DNA of 43,703 nt from Alphaproteobacteria bacterium. Lineage in GTDB: Bacteria; Pseudomonadota; Alphaproteobacteria; TMED109. A program made the position numbers and the translations under genes. The stretch spans positions 1 through 43,703 of the forward strand of contig JAJDZX010000045.1 of assembly GCA_022824395.1 (NCBI GenBank), in the 5' to 3' direction. Positions 32,343-43,620 of this stretch are shown here, piece after piece. The notes beneath the pieces are model-generated. The model was not told the DNA's origin. It worked only from the letters and a program-made list of their open reading frames with translations, and did no database searches. The first letter of the stretch is position 1. Every line of letters begins with the position of its first letter.

Positions 32343-32369
32343 CGGGGCAGGGCAAGCGCGCCTGCCCCG
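32343..32369 (+). terminator. Hairpin after the SRPBCC gene
   Basis: CGGGGCAGG at 32343-32351 pairs perfectly with CCTGCCCCG at 32361-32369, starting 14 bases after the stop. There is no clear T-run, so it may terminate weakly or act in both directions toward the facing trcR gene. Confidence 0.55.
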
Positions 32370-32555
32370 TCCCGGATCGCCCACCGGGCCTGCTGCCAGA
32401 GCTTGCCCCTTCTGCTTCCGCCAGCGCTTCGTGTCGCGGGCAGTAACTTCGTGCCTTTTCGACAGTAGCCACCACGTCGGTCCGCTCGCGCAGAGCGAGC
32501 GGAACCAGATGCCCGGGCTCGATGTCGGCGATGTCCCAGCGTTCGGCGCCGGCTC

Positions 32556-33197
32556 CTACTCGGAAGGTCCCGCCTGCGGCTGGACCAGCGACTGCAGGAG
32601 CATGGGGTCGGGCACTTCCTCGGGCGGCTTCGACCGTTCCTCTTCCTCGCGCGCCTGCTCCCGTTCGCGCCACCGCTTCGACTGGCGCGCCTTCTCGACG
32701 GCCTCCACCAGTTCGGCCCGCGTGCACAGATCGAGCAGCACCGGGTCCCGCGGCGTGATGTTCGGCGAATTCCAGTGCTCCCGGTTCCGGATCTTGTCGA
32801 TCGTCCCCTTGGTGGTGCCGACCAGCCGGCCGATCTGGAAATCGCTCAGTTCCGGATGGTGCCGGAGCAGCCACGCCACCGCGTCCGGGCGGTCCTGGCG
32901 GCGGGCCACCGGCGTGTAGCGGGGACCCGTGCGCCGGGTCTCGTCCTCCGCGCTCAGGTTCGGGTTGGCCCGAAGATCGGCGGTCGGATCCTGCTGACAG
33001 CGCTCGATCTCCGCTTGTTCGACTTCTCCGCTGACCACCGGATTCCGGGCGGCCACGCCGGCCGCGACGTCGCCGTCGGCGATTCCCTGCACCTCCAGCA
33101 CGTGCAATTGGCAGAACCGTGCGATCTGCTCGAAGGTCAGCGTCGTGTGGTCGATCAGCCAGAGGGCCGTCGCCTTGGGCATCAATGGGCCGGTCAT
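32556..33197 (-). CDS. DUF1013 / TrcR-type cell-cycle transcriptional regulator
   Basis: The 213-residue protein begins MTGPLMPKATALWLIDHTTL, followed by TFEQIARFCQLHVLEVQGIADG, then RPDAVAWLLRHHPELSDFQI and GRLVGTTKGTIDKIRNREHW. This is the conserved DUF1013 layout with two HTH-like segments. In Caulobacter and Brucella this family (TrcR) is a conserved cell-cycle transcription regulator. It is nearly exclusive to alphaproteobacteria. ATG 33197 is chosen because similarity begins there, with a weak AGGA site upstream. It is divergent from the NDUFA12-mlaD cluster. Confidence 0.88.
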   Translation of the reverse strand: MTGPLMPKATALWLIDHTTLTFEQIARFCQLHVLEVQGIADGDVAAGVAARNPVVSGEVEQAEIERCQQDPTADLRANPNLSAEDETRRTGPRYTPVARRQDRPDAVAWLLRHHPELSDFQIGRLVGTTKGTIDKIRNREHWNSPNITPRDPVLLDLCTRAELVEAVEKARQSKRWREREQAREEEERSKPPEEVPDPMLLQSLVQPQAGPSE

Positions 33198-33366
33198 CAG
33201 GGAGTCCTGGGCTTGCGGGGCAGAGGGGCGACACGACACATATAGGGCGTGCGGTTCCGACCGATTCCTGCCACACTAGGCGCACGGCGGCAATTTGGAG
33301 GCCTCATCCGGCGCCGGAAGGGTGACAGGTACCCGTCTCCGGACCCGGATCGAGCTGGCAACGCGC

Positions 33367-33756
33367 GTGTCCAACAGTCCTGCAACCTGGCTCACGGTCC
33401 TGCTGTTCGGCACCCGGGTCGGGGTCGACGAATTCGGCAACCGGTACTACCGGGAGCGTCAGGCGACCGGCCGCCGGGAACGGCGCTGGGTGCTCTATCG
33501 CGGACCGGCCGAGGGATCAGCGGTGCCGCCGCTCTGGCAGGCGTGGCTCACGCACACGACGGACCAGCCACCGGTCGACGACACCGCCGATCGCTACCCG
33601 TGGCAACGCCCGCACCGCCCGAATCCGACCGGCACGGCGAACGCCCACCGCCCGCCGGGATCGCTGCTGAGCGCCGCTCCCCGGTCGCCGCGTCCGTACC
33701 AGGCGTGGACGCCTGCACTTGACGAGGAGACTCCCCCTGACCCGAAACGCCCTTGA
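33367..33756 (+). CDS. NDUFA12-like complex I accessory protein
   Basis: The conserved block LLFGTRVGVDEFGNRYYRER followed by RRWVLYRG, PLWQAWLTH and QPPVDD is diagnostic of the NDUFA12/B17.2 family, which assists NADH:ubiquinone oxidoreductase assembly in mitochondria and alphaproteobacteria. The start is unclear. GTG 33367 gives SNSPATWLTVLLFGT at the N-terminus, as in homologues. An ATG at 33295 would add 24 unrelated residues. The length from GTG is 129 residues. The 3' end overlaps mlaD, so the two are co-transcribed. Confidence 0.85.
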   Translation: MSNSPATWLTVLLFGTRVGVDEFGNRYYRERQATGRRERRWVLYRGPAEGSAVPPLWQAWLTHTTDQPPVDDTADRYPWQRPHRPNPTGTANAHRPPGSLLSAAPRSPRPYQAWTPALDEETPPDPKRP

Positions 33757-34174
33757 AACGCTCCTCGGGGCCGTGGTTCTGGCGGCTGCCGCATACTTCC
33801 TGGTCTATGCGCACGAGCGCACTGCCCTGCAGACCGGCGGCGGCTACGAGCTTTCCGCCCGGTTCGCCTCCGTGGGCGGCCTCACCGTCGGTGCGCCGGT
33901 CCGCGTGAGCGGCATCACCGTGGGCACGGTCGTCAGCCAGGCTATCGATCCGGCCACCTACGAAGCCGTCGTCACACTGATGCTCGAGCCCGAGGTCGAG
34001 CTGCCGACGGATTCCTTCGTCTCGGTGGCCAGCGACGGACTGATGGGGGGAGCTCACCTGCGCGTGTCACCCGGCGCCGATGACACCATGCTGGCGCCGG
34101 GCGATACGATCGAGAACACCGAATCCGCCGTGGACTTCCTGCGCGCCATCTCGAAGCTCTTCGGGGATCGGTAG
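33737..34174 (+). CDS. mlaD: MlaD-type outer-membrane lipid transport protein
   Basis: The single N-terminal membrane segment (ETLLGAVVLAAAAYFLVYAH) is followed by one MCE domain: YELSARFASVGGLTVGAPVRVSGI in outline, then EVELPTDSFVSVASDGLMGG and LRVSPGADD. MlaD forms a hexameric ring under the inner-membrane MlaFE transporter and moves phospholipids between membranes. The most natural start is CTG 33737, because GAGGAGA ends six bases before it and homologues begin at this point. A TTG at 33719 in the same frame lacks a ribosome site. Other mla genes are not in the window. Confidence 0.88.
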   Translation: MTRNALETLLGAVVLAAAAYFLVYAHERTALQTGGGYELSARFASVGGLTVGAPVRVSGITVGTVVSQAIDPATYEAVVTLMLEPEVELPTDSFVSVASDGLMGGAHLRVSPGADDTMLAPGDTIENTESAVDFLRAISKLFGDR

Positions 34175-34190
34175 CGCACCCGGACGCCCT

Positions 34191-34415
34191 GTGACCGCAT
34201 CTTCGGAACTCATTCCCGAGCAATGGCTTGCACCGGACCAGACGCCGCTGTCTTGCACGGAGAAGATCAAGGTGCTCAACGAGAACATCCGGGAGATCCG
34301 GGAACTCGCCAGGGACGCATTGGAAGACGGCGTGTTGATGGGCGCCGACCCGGAGCAGGTGCGCGCCGTCTTGGCGCGCTCGGTGCAGGACTTGCCGGAG
34401 CCGTTTTCGGACTGA
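34191..34415 (+). CDS. Small conserved alphaproteobacterial protein
   Basis: The 74-residue protein starts at GTG 34191 (TASSELIPEQWLAPDQTPLS), then CTEKIKVLNENIREIRELA and DALEDGVLMGADPEQVRAVL. Proteins with this W-x-P...S-C-xEKIKVLNEN...ALEDxxLMG pattern are commonly found beside DUF2155 genes in alphaproteobacteria (from memory). It is probably a short helical hairpin. No function is known. It sits 16 bases after mlaD and overlaps the open frame of the DUF2155 gene. Confidence 0.7.
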   Translation: MTASSELIPEQWLAPDQTPLSCTEKIKVLNENIREIRELARDALEDGVLMGADPEQVRAVLARSVQDLPEPFSD

Positions 34416-34807
34416 GCGCGGCTGTCGCCGAGGGCCCGGTCGTGGTGCTGCGGGTCCTCGAGAAGGGGCCGGCACGGGCGTACGAAATCGAGGCCCCGCT
34501 CGACGCGGCGACCCGGGTGGGACCGCTCGAAATCGTGCCGACCCGCTGCTGGGAACCCCCGCCCGAGGACGTGCCCGAGAGTGCCGCCTTCCTGGTGATC
34601 ACGGAACGCGATCCGACCGGCCGGTTTGCCGGGGCCGAGGTCTTCCGCGGGTGGATGTTCGCCTCCAGCCCCGGCCTGTCCGCCCTCGAGTACCCGACGC
34701 ACGATGTCTGGGTGCTGGATTGTCGGGAGGCGGGACGGACGATGCCGGAGACGGATCCGGCGGCGTCAGCGGAGCCGGAAGAACCGGAGGAGAGCGCGCC
34801 GCGCTAG
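34223..34807 (+). CDS. DUF2155 domain protein (start uncertain)
   Basis: The C-terminal 130 residues contain VVLRVLEKGPARAYEIEAPL, RVGPLEIVPTRCWEPPPEDV, PESAAFLVITERD and FRGWMFASSPGLSALEYPTH. The end VWVLDC completes the DUF2155 signature, which describes an envelope protein of unknown function in alphaproteobacteria. A signal-like segment (LGALGAGLAGAVFGLSAAVA) precedes it. The only ATG in frame (34223) lies deep inside the overlapping 74-residue gene. The other option is a CTG at 34412 that overlaps that gene's stop (CTGA). The start is therefore unresolved. The tail is Glu/Pro-rich. Confidence 0.8.
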   Translation: MACTGPDAAVLHGEDQGAQREHPGDPGTRQGRIGRRRVDGRRPGAGARRLGALGAGLAGAVFGLSAAVAEGPVVVLRVLEKGPARAYEIEAPLDAATRVGPLEIVPTRCWEPPPEDVPESAAFLVITERDPTGRFAGAEVFRGWMFASSPGLSALEYPTHDVWVLDCREAGRTMPETDPAASAEPEEPEESAPR

Positions 34808-34871
34808 CGGCCGCCGGGTAGACGGCCCGGCGTCGTTATCCAAGCCCGGGAGGCCCGGCGTCGCTGCCCGG

Positions 34872-35596
34872 CTACGCGGACGAAACGGCGGCAGCGTGAG
34901 CCCGCTCGCGCGGGACCGGCCCGCCCGCCACCGCGGGCAGGCGCACCGCGTCCGGATACACGCCGTCGGCGACCTGCCCGGCGCGGCCGATCCGGAAGAA
35001 GTCCGCATCCCGCGCCAGCGCCGCGTCCAGATGCCGGCGGAAGGCAACCCGCGACAGGCGTTCCTGCCCGAACTGGTCCAGGTGGTCGTTTTCGAACTGC
35101 GCGTCGAGGAGCGCGAAGCCGCCCACGCGGAGCCGGTCGACCAGGTGCACGAGCGCGATCTTGCTGGCGTCGCGCTCGGCCGAGAACATGCTCTCGCCGA
35201 AGAACGCGCCGTTGAGCGCGAGCCCGTAGAGGCCGCCGACGAGCTTGCCGTCCCGCCAGCACTCGACCGAGTGGGCGTGGCCCTCCACGAACAGCTGCAG
35301 GAACACGGCCCGGATCGCCGGGTTGATCCACGTCTCCGTGCGGTCCCGGACGGGGTCGCACCGACCGCAGGCGCCGATCACTTCCGGAAAGGCCTGATCC
35401 ACGGTGATGCCGAACGGGCGCTGCCGGAGGGTCCGCGCCAGGCGGCGCGGCACATGAAATCGCGACAGCGGCAGCACCCCCCGGACGTCCGGATTGATCC
35501 AGTAGACATTCCGGTCGCCGCGGCTCTGCGCCATCGGGAACCAGCCCCGCCGGTACGCCTCGAGCACGCCCGCCACCGGCAAGAGGGCCGTCGTCG

Positions 35597-35600
<4 letters not shown>
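34872..35600 (-). CDS. aat: Leucyl/phenylalanyl-tRNA-protein transferase
   Basis: It adds Leu or Phe from aminoacyl-tRNA to proteins with N-terminal Arg or Lys, marking them for ClpSAP degradation. The 242-residue protein starts at GTG 35600, overlapping the accC stop (GTGA). Family signatures include YRRGWFPMA, VYWINPDVRGVLPL, SRFHVPRRLARTLRQ, HSVECWRDGKLVGGLYG and GAFFGESMFS. The C-terminal LLDAQFENDHLDQFGQE region is an intact Aat core. The longer frame upstream is accC read out of frame. Confidence 0.93.
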
Positions 35601-36946
<1,346 letters not shown>

Positions 36947-36953
36947 CGGCTGT

Positions 36954-37430
36954 CTACTCGATGATGGCCAACAGGGCGCCGAACTCGACCGGCGTCGCAT
37001 CCTCGACAAAGATCTGGGCCACGGTGCCGCTGCGGTGCGCCAGGACCGCGTTCATCGTCTTCATCGCTTCGATGATGAACATCTGGTCGCCCTCGCCCAC
37101 CTGGTCGCCGGCCTTGATGAATGGCTCGGCGCCCTGCGCGGCCGCCACGTAGAGCGTCCCGACCATCGGTGACGTGACGGCGCCCAGATGGTCCGCGAAT
37201 TCCTCGGGACGATCGGGATCCGGCGACGCGGGCGCCGGTTCGGGGTCGGGCGGGGTGGCGGGCTCGGGCGCCGGCACGGGTGCCGAGGGAACCGGTGCCG
37301 GCCGCGGGCCGCCGCGCGCGAGACGGATGACGCGCCGTCCGTCCGTCAGCTGGAGTTCAGCCAGGTCGGTTTCGCTCATGAGCTCCGCCAGCCGGCGGAG
37401 GAGCGGTTCGTCTACCGGGAAATTGGGCAT
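36954..37430 (-). CDS. accB: Acetyl-CoA carboxylase biotin carboxyl carrier protein
   Basis: The 158-residue protein carries biotin between the carboxylase and transferase subunits. The N-terminal helix (LLRRLAELMSETDLAELQL) is followed by a Pro/Ala-rich flexible linker and a biotinyl domain (VTSPMVGTLYVA to the end). The biotinylated lysine is K124 in EAMKTMN. The usual EAMKMMN/LMN motif has T in place of M or L after the lysine. The start is ATG 37430. It forms an operon with accC and aat, with aroQ just upstream. Confidence 0.95.
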   Translation of the reverse strand: MPNFPVDEPLLRRLAELMSETDLAELQLTDGRRVIRLARGGPRPAPVPSAPVPAPEPATPPDPEPAPASPDPDRPEEFADHLGAVTSPMVGTLYVAAAQGAEPFIKAGDQVGEGDQMFIIEAMKTMNAVLAHRSGTVAQIFVEDATPVEFGALLAIIE

Positions 37431-37452
37431 GCCAGACTCACCGTCCCTGGGT

Positions 37453-37926
37453 TCACGTCCGCGCGCCCCGGTCCGCCGGCGGGGCATCAAGCAGGGGCGC
37501 GATGGCCGCCAGCGCCAGAGCGTAGCCGCCGACGCCGACCCCGCACAAAACCCCGTCCGCCCGGGCGGAGACGTACGAGTGGTGGCGGAACGCTTCGCGT
37601 CCGTACACGTTGGAAACGTGCACCTCGATGACCGGCCCCGCGAACGCGTTGAGCGCGTCGAGCAGCGCGACGGAGGTGTGGGTGTAGCCCGCCGCATTGA
37701 GCACGATCCCGCCGGCCCGGCCGGTTGCTTCCTGGACCCAGTCGACCAGCACGCCTTCGTGATTGGTCTGCCGGAAGTCGATCCCGAGCCCGAGCGGGCC
37801 CGCGGTCCGCCGGCACAGCGCCTCCACGTCGGCCAGCGTTTCCCGGCCGTAGATGCCGGGTTCGCGCGTGCCGAGCAGATTGAGGTTCGGGCCGTTCAGC
37901 ACGAACACGGTGGTAGTCTCCGCCAT
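37453..37926 (-). CDS. aroQ: Type II 3-dehydroquinate dehydratase
   Basis: It converts 3-dehydroquinate to 3-dehydroshikimate in the shikimate pathway. The 157-residue protein has all signatures of the dodecameric type II enzyme: [19 protein letters not shown] with the catalytic Arg and Tyr, [33 protein letters not shown] with the conserved Asn and His region, and [20 protein letters not shown]. It lies 22 bases upstream of accB, the common aroQ-accB-accC order. It is divergent from thiSG across 76 bases that must hold both promoters. Confidence 0.96.
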   Translation of the reverse strand: MAETTTVFVLNGPNLNLLGTREPGIYGRETLADVEALCRRTAGPLGLGIDFRQTNHEGVLVDWVQEATGRAGGIVLNAAGYTHTSVALLDALNAFAGPVIEVHVSNVYGREAFRHHSYVSARADGVLCGVGVGGYALALAAIAPLLDAPPADRGART

Positions 37927-38002
37927 GAATGGAATCTACAGTAACGGCACGGCCATGCCTTGAGATTCCGACGAACGGAAACCGCGCGCGGGGTGGGATT
38001 CG

Positions 38003-38974
38003 GTGGAGATAACGGTCAACGGTACGGAGCGTACCGTCGCCCCCGACCTGTTGCTTGACGATCTCCTGCAGGACCTGGGGCTGGACTCCAGGAAGATCGC
38101 GGTCGAGCGGAACCGGGAGATCGTGCGGCGGGCCGACTTCGGAACCCTCAGGCTCCAGCGCGGCGACAGCATCGAGATCGTCCATCTGGTGGGCGGCGGT
38201 GACGACGACCGCTGGGAGGTGGCGGGCCGGCGTTTCCGCTCGCGCCTGATCATCGGCACCGGCAAGTTCGCGAGCTTCCAGCAGAACCGGGCGGCGCTGG
38301 AGGCCTCCGGCGCCGAGATCATCACCGTCGCCGTGCGCCGGGTAAATCTCGATGACCCGAACGCCGAGCGGCTGACCGACGTGATCGACCCGAAGGCGTA
38401 CACCTACCTGCCGAACACGGCCGGCTGCTTCACGGCCGACGATGCCCTGCGCACCCTTCGCCTCGCGCGGGAAGTCGGGGGCTGGACGCTGGTGAAGCTC
38501 GAGATGCTGGGCGACCCCGACACGCTGTATCCGGACATGCCCGAAACGCTGCGCGTGACGGAGATCCTGGTCCGCGAGGGCTTCGAGGTGATGGTCTACT
38601 GCACCGACGATCCGTTGCTGGCGCGACGCCTGGAGGATCTCGGGGCGGCCGCCGTCATGCCGCTCGGCGCGCCCATCGGCTCCGGTCTCGGCATCCAGAA
38701 CCCTCTCAACATCCGCTTCATCGTGGAACGTCTCCAGATCCCGGTCATCGTCGACGCGGGCGTAGGCACGGCCTCGGACGCGACGCTGGCGATGGAGCTG
38801 GGTTGCGACGGGGTCCTGATGAACACCGCGATCGCCGGCGCCCAGGACCCGGTGCGCATGGCCGGGGCCATGCGCGCCGCCGTGCGCGCCGGACGCGACG
38901 CCTATCTCGCCGGCCGTATTCCCCGTAAGTTCGCCGGCGACCCCTCGTCGCCCGTCACCGGTCTGATCGGGTAG
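38003..38974 (+). CDS. thiSG: ThiS-ThiG fusion (sulfur carrier plus thiazole synthase)
   Basis: The 323-residue protein starts at GTG 38003. Residues 1-65 are a ThiS beta-grasp domain ([14 protein letters not shown] to [10 protein letters not shown]). Residues from about 75 on are ThiG, with [36 protein letters not shown] containing the Schiff-base lysine, and [14 protein letters not shown]. ThiG makes the thiazole phosphate of thiamine from deoxyxylulose phosphate, dehydroglycine and ThiS thiocarboxylate. The ThiS Gly-Gly, normally the free C-terminus that is thiocarboxylated, is internal here. No thiF, thiO or thiE is in the window. Confidence 0.93.
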   Translation: MEITVNGTERTVAPDLLLDDLLQDLGLDSRKIAVERNREIVRRADFGTLRLQRGDSIEIVHLVGGGDDDRWEVAGRRFRSRLIIGTGKFASFQQNRAALEASGAEIITVAVRRVNLDDPNAERLTDVIDPKAYTYLPNTAGCFTADDALRTLRLAREVGGWTLVKLEMLGDPDTLYPDMPETLRVTEILVREGFEVMVYCTDDPLLARRLEDLGAAAVMPLGAPIGSGLGIQNPLNIRFIVERLQIPVIVDAGVGTASDATLAMELGCDGVLMNTAIAGAQDPVRMAGAMRAAVRAGRDAYLAGRIPRKFAGDPSSPVTGLIG

Positions 38975-39038
38975 AACCCTTCGCTTCACACGGCCCCCGC
39001 GCGGGTGCCGCCTTCCCACCTAACCCAGGAACCTGCCA

Positions 39039-40052
39039 ATGGCCGTCAATCGCCGGATCGTCCTCGCCTCCCGTCCCGTAGGCGTGCCCACCGCCGAGAA
39101 CTTCCGACTCGAAGAGGAGCCGGTCCCCGAGCCGCGACACGGCGAGGTGCTCGTGCGCGCCCTTTGGCTCTCGCTCGACCCCTACATGCGCGGCCGGATG
39201 AGCGCCGGCAAGTCGTACGCCGCCCCCAATCCGGTCGGCGGGGTCATGACCGGCGGCGTCTGCGGACGCGTCGAGAAGAGCCAGGACCCCGCCTTCAAGG
39301 AAGGCGACATCGTCCAGGGATTTGCCCTCGGATGGCAGGACTACGCGATCGCCACGTCGGCGCAGATCCGCAAGGTCGACCCCTCGCTGGCGCCCATCTC
39401 CACATCGGTCGGGATCCTGGGCATGCCGGGCATGACCGCGTACTTCGGCCTGCTCGAAGTCGGGCGGCCGGTGCCCGGCGACACGGTGCTCGTGTCGGCC
39501 GCGTCCGGCGCCGTGGGGGCCGCGGTCGGGCAGATCGCGAAGATCGGCGGTTGCCGGGTGGTCGGCACGGCCGGCTCGGACGACAAGGTCGCCTACATCA
39601 CCGAGGAGCTCGGTTTCGACGCCGGCATCAATTACCGGACTGCCGGCGACCTCAATGCCGCCGTGCGGGACGCCTGCCCGGACGGCGTCGACGTCTACTT
39701 CGACAACGTGGGCGGCCCCGTCACCGACGCGGCCTTCGCCAATCTGGCGCAGTGGGGACGGGTCGCCATCTGTGGCCAGATCTCCCAGTACAACAACACG
39801 GAAGAGGCGATGGGGCCGCGGTCCCTGCGGCATGTCCTGATCAACCAGGCGAGCGTCGAGGGCTTCCTGGTGTTCCGCTTCACCCAGAAGTACCCGATCG
39901 CCCTCCGCCGCATGGCGCGCTGGATCAAGGAAGGGAAGCTGCGCTACCGCGAGGACGTCGTCGAGGGACTCGAGCGTGCTCCCGAGGCCTTCATCGGCAT
40001 GCTGCAGGGCAAGAACTTCGGCAAGCTGGTCGTGAAGGTGGCCGACGAGTAG
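39039..40052 (+). CDS. NADP-dependent oxidoreductase (MDR family, CurA/PTGR-like)
   Basis: The 337-residue zinc-free medium-chain reductase has VLASRPVGVPTAENFRLEE at the N-terminus and LWLSLDPYMRGRMSAGKSYA in the catalytic domain. The nucleotide-binding fold includes VLVSAASGAVGAAVGQIAKI, VVGTAGSDDK and DVYFDNVGGPVTDAAF. ICGQISQYN is also typical of the leukotriene B4 dehydrogenase/prostaglandin reductase/CurA group, which reduce alpha,beta-unsaturated carbonyls. The substrate is unknown. An AGGAA site precedes ATG 39039, 64 bases after thiSG. Confidence 0.92.
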   Translation: MAVNRRIVLASRPVGVPTAENFRLEEEPVPEPRHGEVLVRALWLSLDPYMRGRMSAGKSYAAPNPVGGVMTGGVCGRVEKSQDPAFKEGDIVQGFALGWQDYAIATSAQIRKVDPSLAPISTSVGILGMPGMTAYFGLLEVGRPVPGDTVLVSAASGAVGAAVGQIAKIGGCRVVGTAGSDDKVAYITEELGFDAGINYRTAGDLNAAVRDACPDGVDVYFDNVGGPVTDAAFANLAQWGRVAICGQISQYNNTEEAMGPRSLRHVLINQASVEGFLVFRFTQKYPIALRRMARWIKEGKLRYREDVVEGLERAPEAFIGMLQGKNFGKLVVKVADE

Positions 40053-40201
40053 GCCCCGCCGCGACCCGTTCCCCGACTGTCAAGAACTCTTCACGGAATC
40101 GACACCGGAACGCACCACGCCATCGGCTGAAATCACGCCCGCTTGGATGACAGCCGCCGCGCTGTCGGCGGCCGTCGCTGGTTGCGGGGTGCGTTCCGGA
40201 A

Positions 40202-40996
40202 ATGAATGTCGTCGGCTTTCCCCGGCGGGTCCGCACGTTGTGGATCTCCGACATTCACCTCGGCACGCGGGGGTGCCGGGCGGACGACCTGCTGGCGTTC
40301 CTCCACACCATCGAGTGCCGGACCCTCTACTTGGTGGGGGACATCGTCGACTGCTGGCGGCTGAAGAAGTCCTGGTACTGGCCGGCCAGTCACCAGGCGG
40401 TCGTCCGCGAGTTCCTGCGCTGGGCGGACGCGGGCGTCGAGGTCATCTTCATCCCGGGCAACCACGACGAGGCGGCCCGCGAATTCGACGGCCTCGACAT
40501 GGCCGGCATCAAGATCCGCACCGAGGCGATCCATGTCGCCGCCGATGACCGACGATTTCTCGTGGTGCATGGCGACGGGTTCGACGGCGTCGTACGCTAC
40601 GCCCGCTGGCTCTATCGTCTGGGCGACTGGTCCTACCGGGTGATGCTCCGCTGCAACCGGATCTTCAACCAGGTCCGCAAGCTCTGCGGGCTGCCGTACT
40701 GGTCGCTGTCGGCGTTCCTGAAGCACCGGGTCAAGAATGCCGTGCAGTTCATTGCCGATTTCGAGAACGTGCTCGCCCAGGAGGCCCGCCGCCGGGGCGT
40801 CGACGGGGTCGTCTGCGGCCATATTCACCACGCCGAGATCCGCTCCATCGGTGATGTCCTCTACTGCAACGACGGCGACTGGACCGAGAGCTGCACCGCG
40901 CTCGTCGAACACTTTGACGGCCAGCTGGAGATCCTCCAGGGCGGTGCGCGCAACCGCCTGGAGAGCCGGGAGACGGGACTGGCGCAGGCCTCCTGA
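40202..40996 (+). CDS. LpxH-like UDP-2,3-diacylglucosamine diphosphatase family phosphoesterase
   Basis: The 264-residue calcineurin-type phosphoesterase shows every metal motif: LWISDIHLGTRG (DxH), LYLVGDIVDCWRL (GDxxD), IFIPGNHDEAAR (GNHD), FLVVHGDGFDGV and VVCGHIHHAEIR (GHxH). LpxH-type enzymes cleave UDP-2,3-diacylglucosamine in lipid A synthesis. This long form with the KKSWYWP segment is common in proteobacteria and often accompanies a glycosyltransferase. The next gene starts six bases after its stop, so they form an operon. Confidence 0.9.
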   Translation: MNVVGFPRRVRTLWISDIHLGTRGCRADDLLAFLHTIECRTLYLVGDIVDCWRLKKSWYWPASHQAVVREFLRWADAGVEVIFIPGNHDEAAREFDGLDMAGIKIRTEAIHVAADDRRFLVVHGDGFDGVVRYARWLYRLGDWSYRVMLRCNRIFNQVRKLCGLPYWSLSAFLKHRVKNAVQFIADFENVLAQEARRRGVDGVVCGHIHHAEIRSIGDVLYCNDGDWTESCTALVEHFDGQLEILQGGARNRLESRETGLAQAS

Positions 40997-41002
40997 TCCG
41001 CC

Positions 41003-42001
41003 ATGCGCATCGTCATCGTCTCGGACGCCTGGCACCCGCAGATCAACGGGGTGGTCCGAACGCTGGTCGCCGTCCAGCGCGAACTGCAGGCATTGGGGCA
41101 CACCGTCCGGGTGATCGGACCGGACGGCTTCCGCACCGCACCGCTCCCGACGTATCCCGAGATCCGGCTCGCCCTGAACCCCTGGCGGGTGCGGGGCGCG
41201 ATCGAAGCGTTCGGGCCGGACGCCGTGCACATCGCGACCGAAGGGCCGCTGGGCTGGGCGGCGCGCCGGTGGTGCGGCCGCGCAGCCCAGCCCTTCACGA
41301 CCTCGTTCCACACCCGGTTTCCGGAATATCTCTCCGCGCGCACCGGGCTGCCGGAGTCCCTGGGCTACGCGGGGCTACGCCGGTTTCACCGCCACGCCGA
41401 GACCGTGATGGCCGCCACGCCGCGACTGGTAGCGGAACTCGAGCGGCGGGGATTCGGACGGGTCGGGCTGTGGGGGCGCGGGGTCGATACGTCGCTGTTT
41501 CGCCCGCGCCCCCGCGACCGGCGGCGAAGCGGCCCCTTGTGGCTCACCGTCGGCCGGGTGGCTGTCGAGAAGAATCTCGAGGCATTTCTCAGCCTCGAGT
41601 TGCCCGGACGCAAGATGGTGGTGGGGGACGGGCCAGCGCGCGAAGCGCTCCAGCGCCGGTTTCCCGACGTCGCGTTTCCGGGCGCCCGCACCGGCGACGA
41701 TCTCGCCCGCACCTACGCACAGGCCGACGTGTTCGTCTTTCCGAGCCGCACCGACACGTTCGGAAACGTCATGCTGGAAGCGCTCGCCTGCGGCGTGCCG
41801 GTCGCCGCCTATCCGGTGCCGGGACCGCTCGACGTGGTGGGCGATGCTCCCGATGTTGCCGTCCTGGACGGCGACCTGGGCCGGGCCGCGCGGGCGGCGC
41901 TCCAACTCGATCGTGCCATCTGCAGGCGGTTTGCCGAAGGGCGCGGTTGGGATGCGAGCGCCCAGCAGTTCCTCGCCAACCTGTCCGTCAGGGGCGCCTG
42001 A
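41003..42001 (+). CDS. GT4-family glycosyltransferase
   Basis: The 332-residue GT-B enzyme has the acceptor domain start MRIVIVSDAWHPQINGVVRT, FTTSFHTRFPEYL and the donor domain with LWLTVGRVAVEKNLEAFL. The E-x7-E region is FVFPSRTDTFGNVMLEALAC followed by GVPVAAYPVPGP. It resembles GDP-mannose-dependent alpha-mannosyltransferases and related envelope glycosyltransferases. The acceptor is probably a lipid. Pairing with the LpxH-like gene suggests glycolipid or LPS metabolism (inferred). Confidence 0.9.
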   Translation: MRIVIVSDAWHPQINGVVRTLVAVQRELQALGHTVRVIGPDGFRTAPLPTYPEIRLALNPWRVRGAIEAFGPDAVHIATEGPLGWAARRWCGRAAQPFTTSFHTRFPEYLSARTGLPESLGYAGLRRFHRHAETVMAATPRLVAELERRGFGRVGLWGRGVDTSLFRPRPRDRRRSGPLWLTVGRVAVEKNLEAFLSLELPGRKMVVGDGPAREALQRRFPDVAFPGARTGDDLARTYAQADVFVFPSRTDTFGNVMLEALACGVPVAAYPVPGPLDVVGDAPDVAVLDGDLGRAARAALQLDRAICRRFAEGRGWDASAQQFLANLSVRGA

Positions 42002-42196
42002 AGATGCAATGGATACATGCCCTAGGCTGGCGCGCCAGGGCACCATGCCCGGCGCGTTCAGTCCCTGACAGCGAGTGGTGAACCTCCCGCATGGGGCAAT
42101 GGGAGATCAATATTCCGTCTCATCGCGAATTTGTCATGTGTTGACCGCTGGTTTCAGTGTTTAGGCCTGTATCCGGCGCTTGCCATCTGCACCTGG

Positions 42197-42391
42197 TCAT
42201 CGAAATAGGTCGGCATGGCTACCGGTATGTGTGAGCACCAGGGCATCGCCGTCGATATGCGAAATCAGAAGCCAGTCGGGCTCAATATGGCATTCCCATG
42301 AACGGGACCATCGGCCCGATAGCCGATGGGCTCGGCAGTGAGCATCCATGTCTTGGCACAAGCGGTGAATCGCTTGAGTGTTGGTGTGCAT
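42197..42391 (-). pseudogene. YafQ/RelE-type toxin, 5'-truncated remnant
   Basis: The C-terminal 40 residues, HRLSGRW then ECHIEPDWLLISHIDGDALV and THTGSHADLF, match the conserved end of YafQ-family mRNA interferases (HxLxGxW...CHIxPDWLLIY...RTGxHSDLF). The N-terminal half of the toxin is absent, and no antitoxin is next to it. The break falls near the probable edge of the adjacent IS110 element, which may have cut it. The rest of the 42002-42439 gap holds nothing else I can identify. Confidence 0.65.
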
Positions 42392-42439
42392 ACGAGTTGT
42401 TCACAGGTGATCCACAGTTTATCGACAGGCTGGGTGTGT

Positions 42440-43620
<1,181 letters not shown>

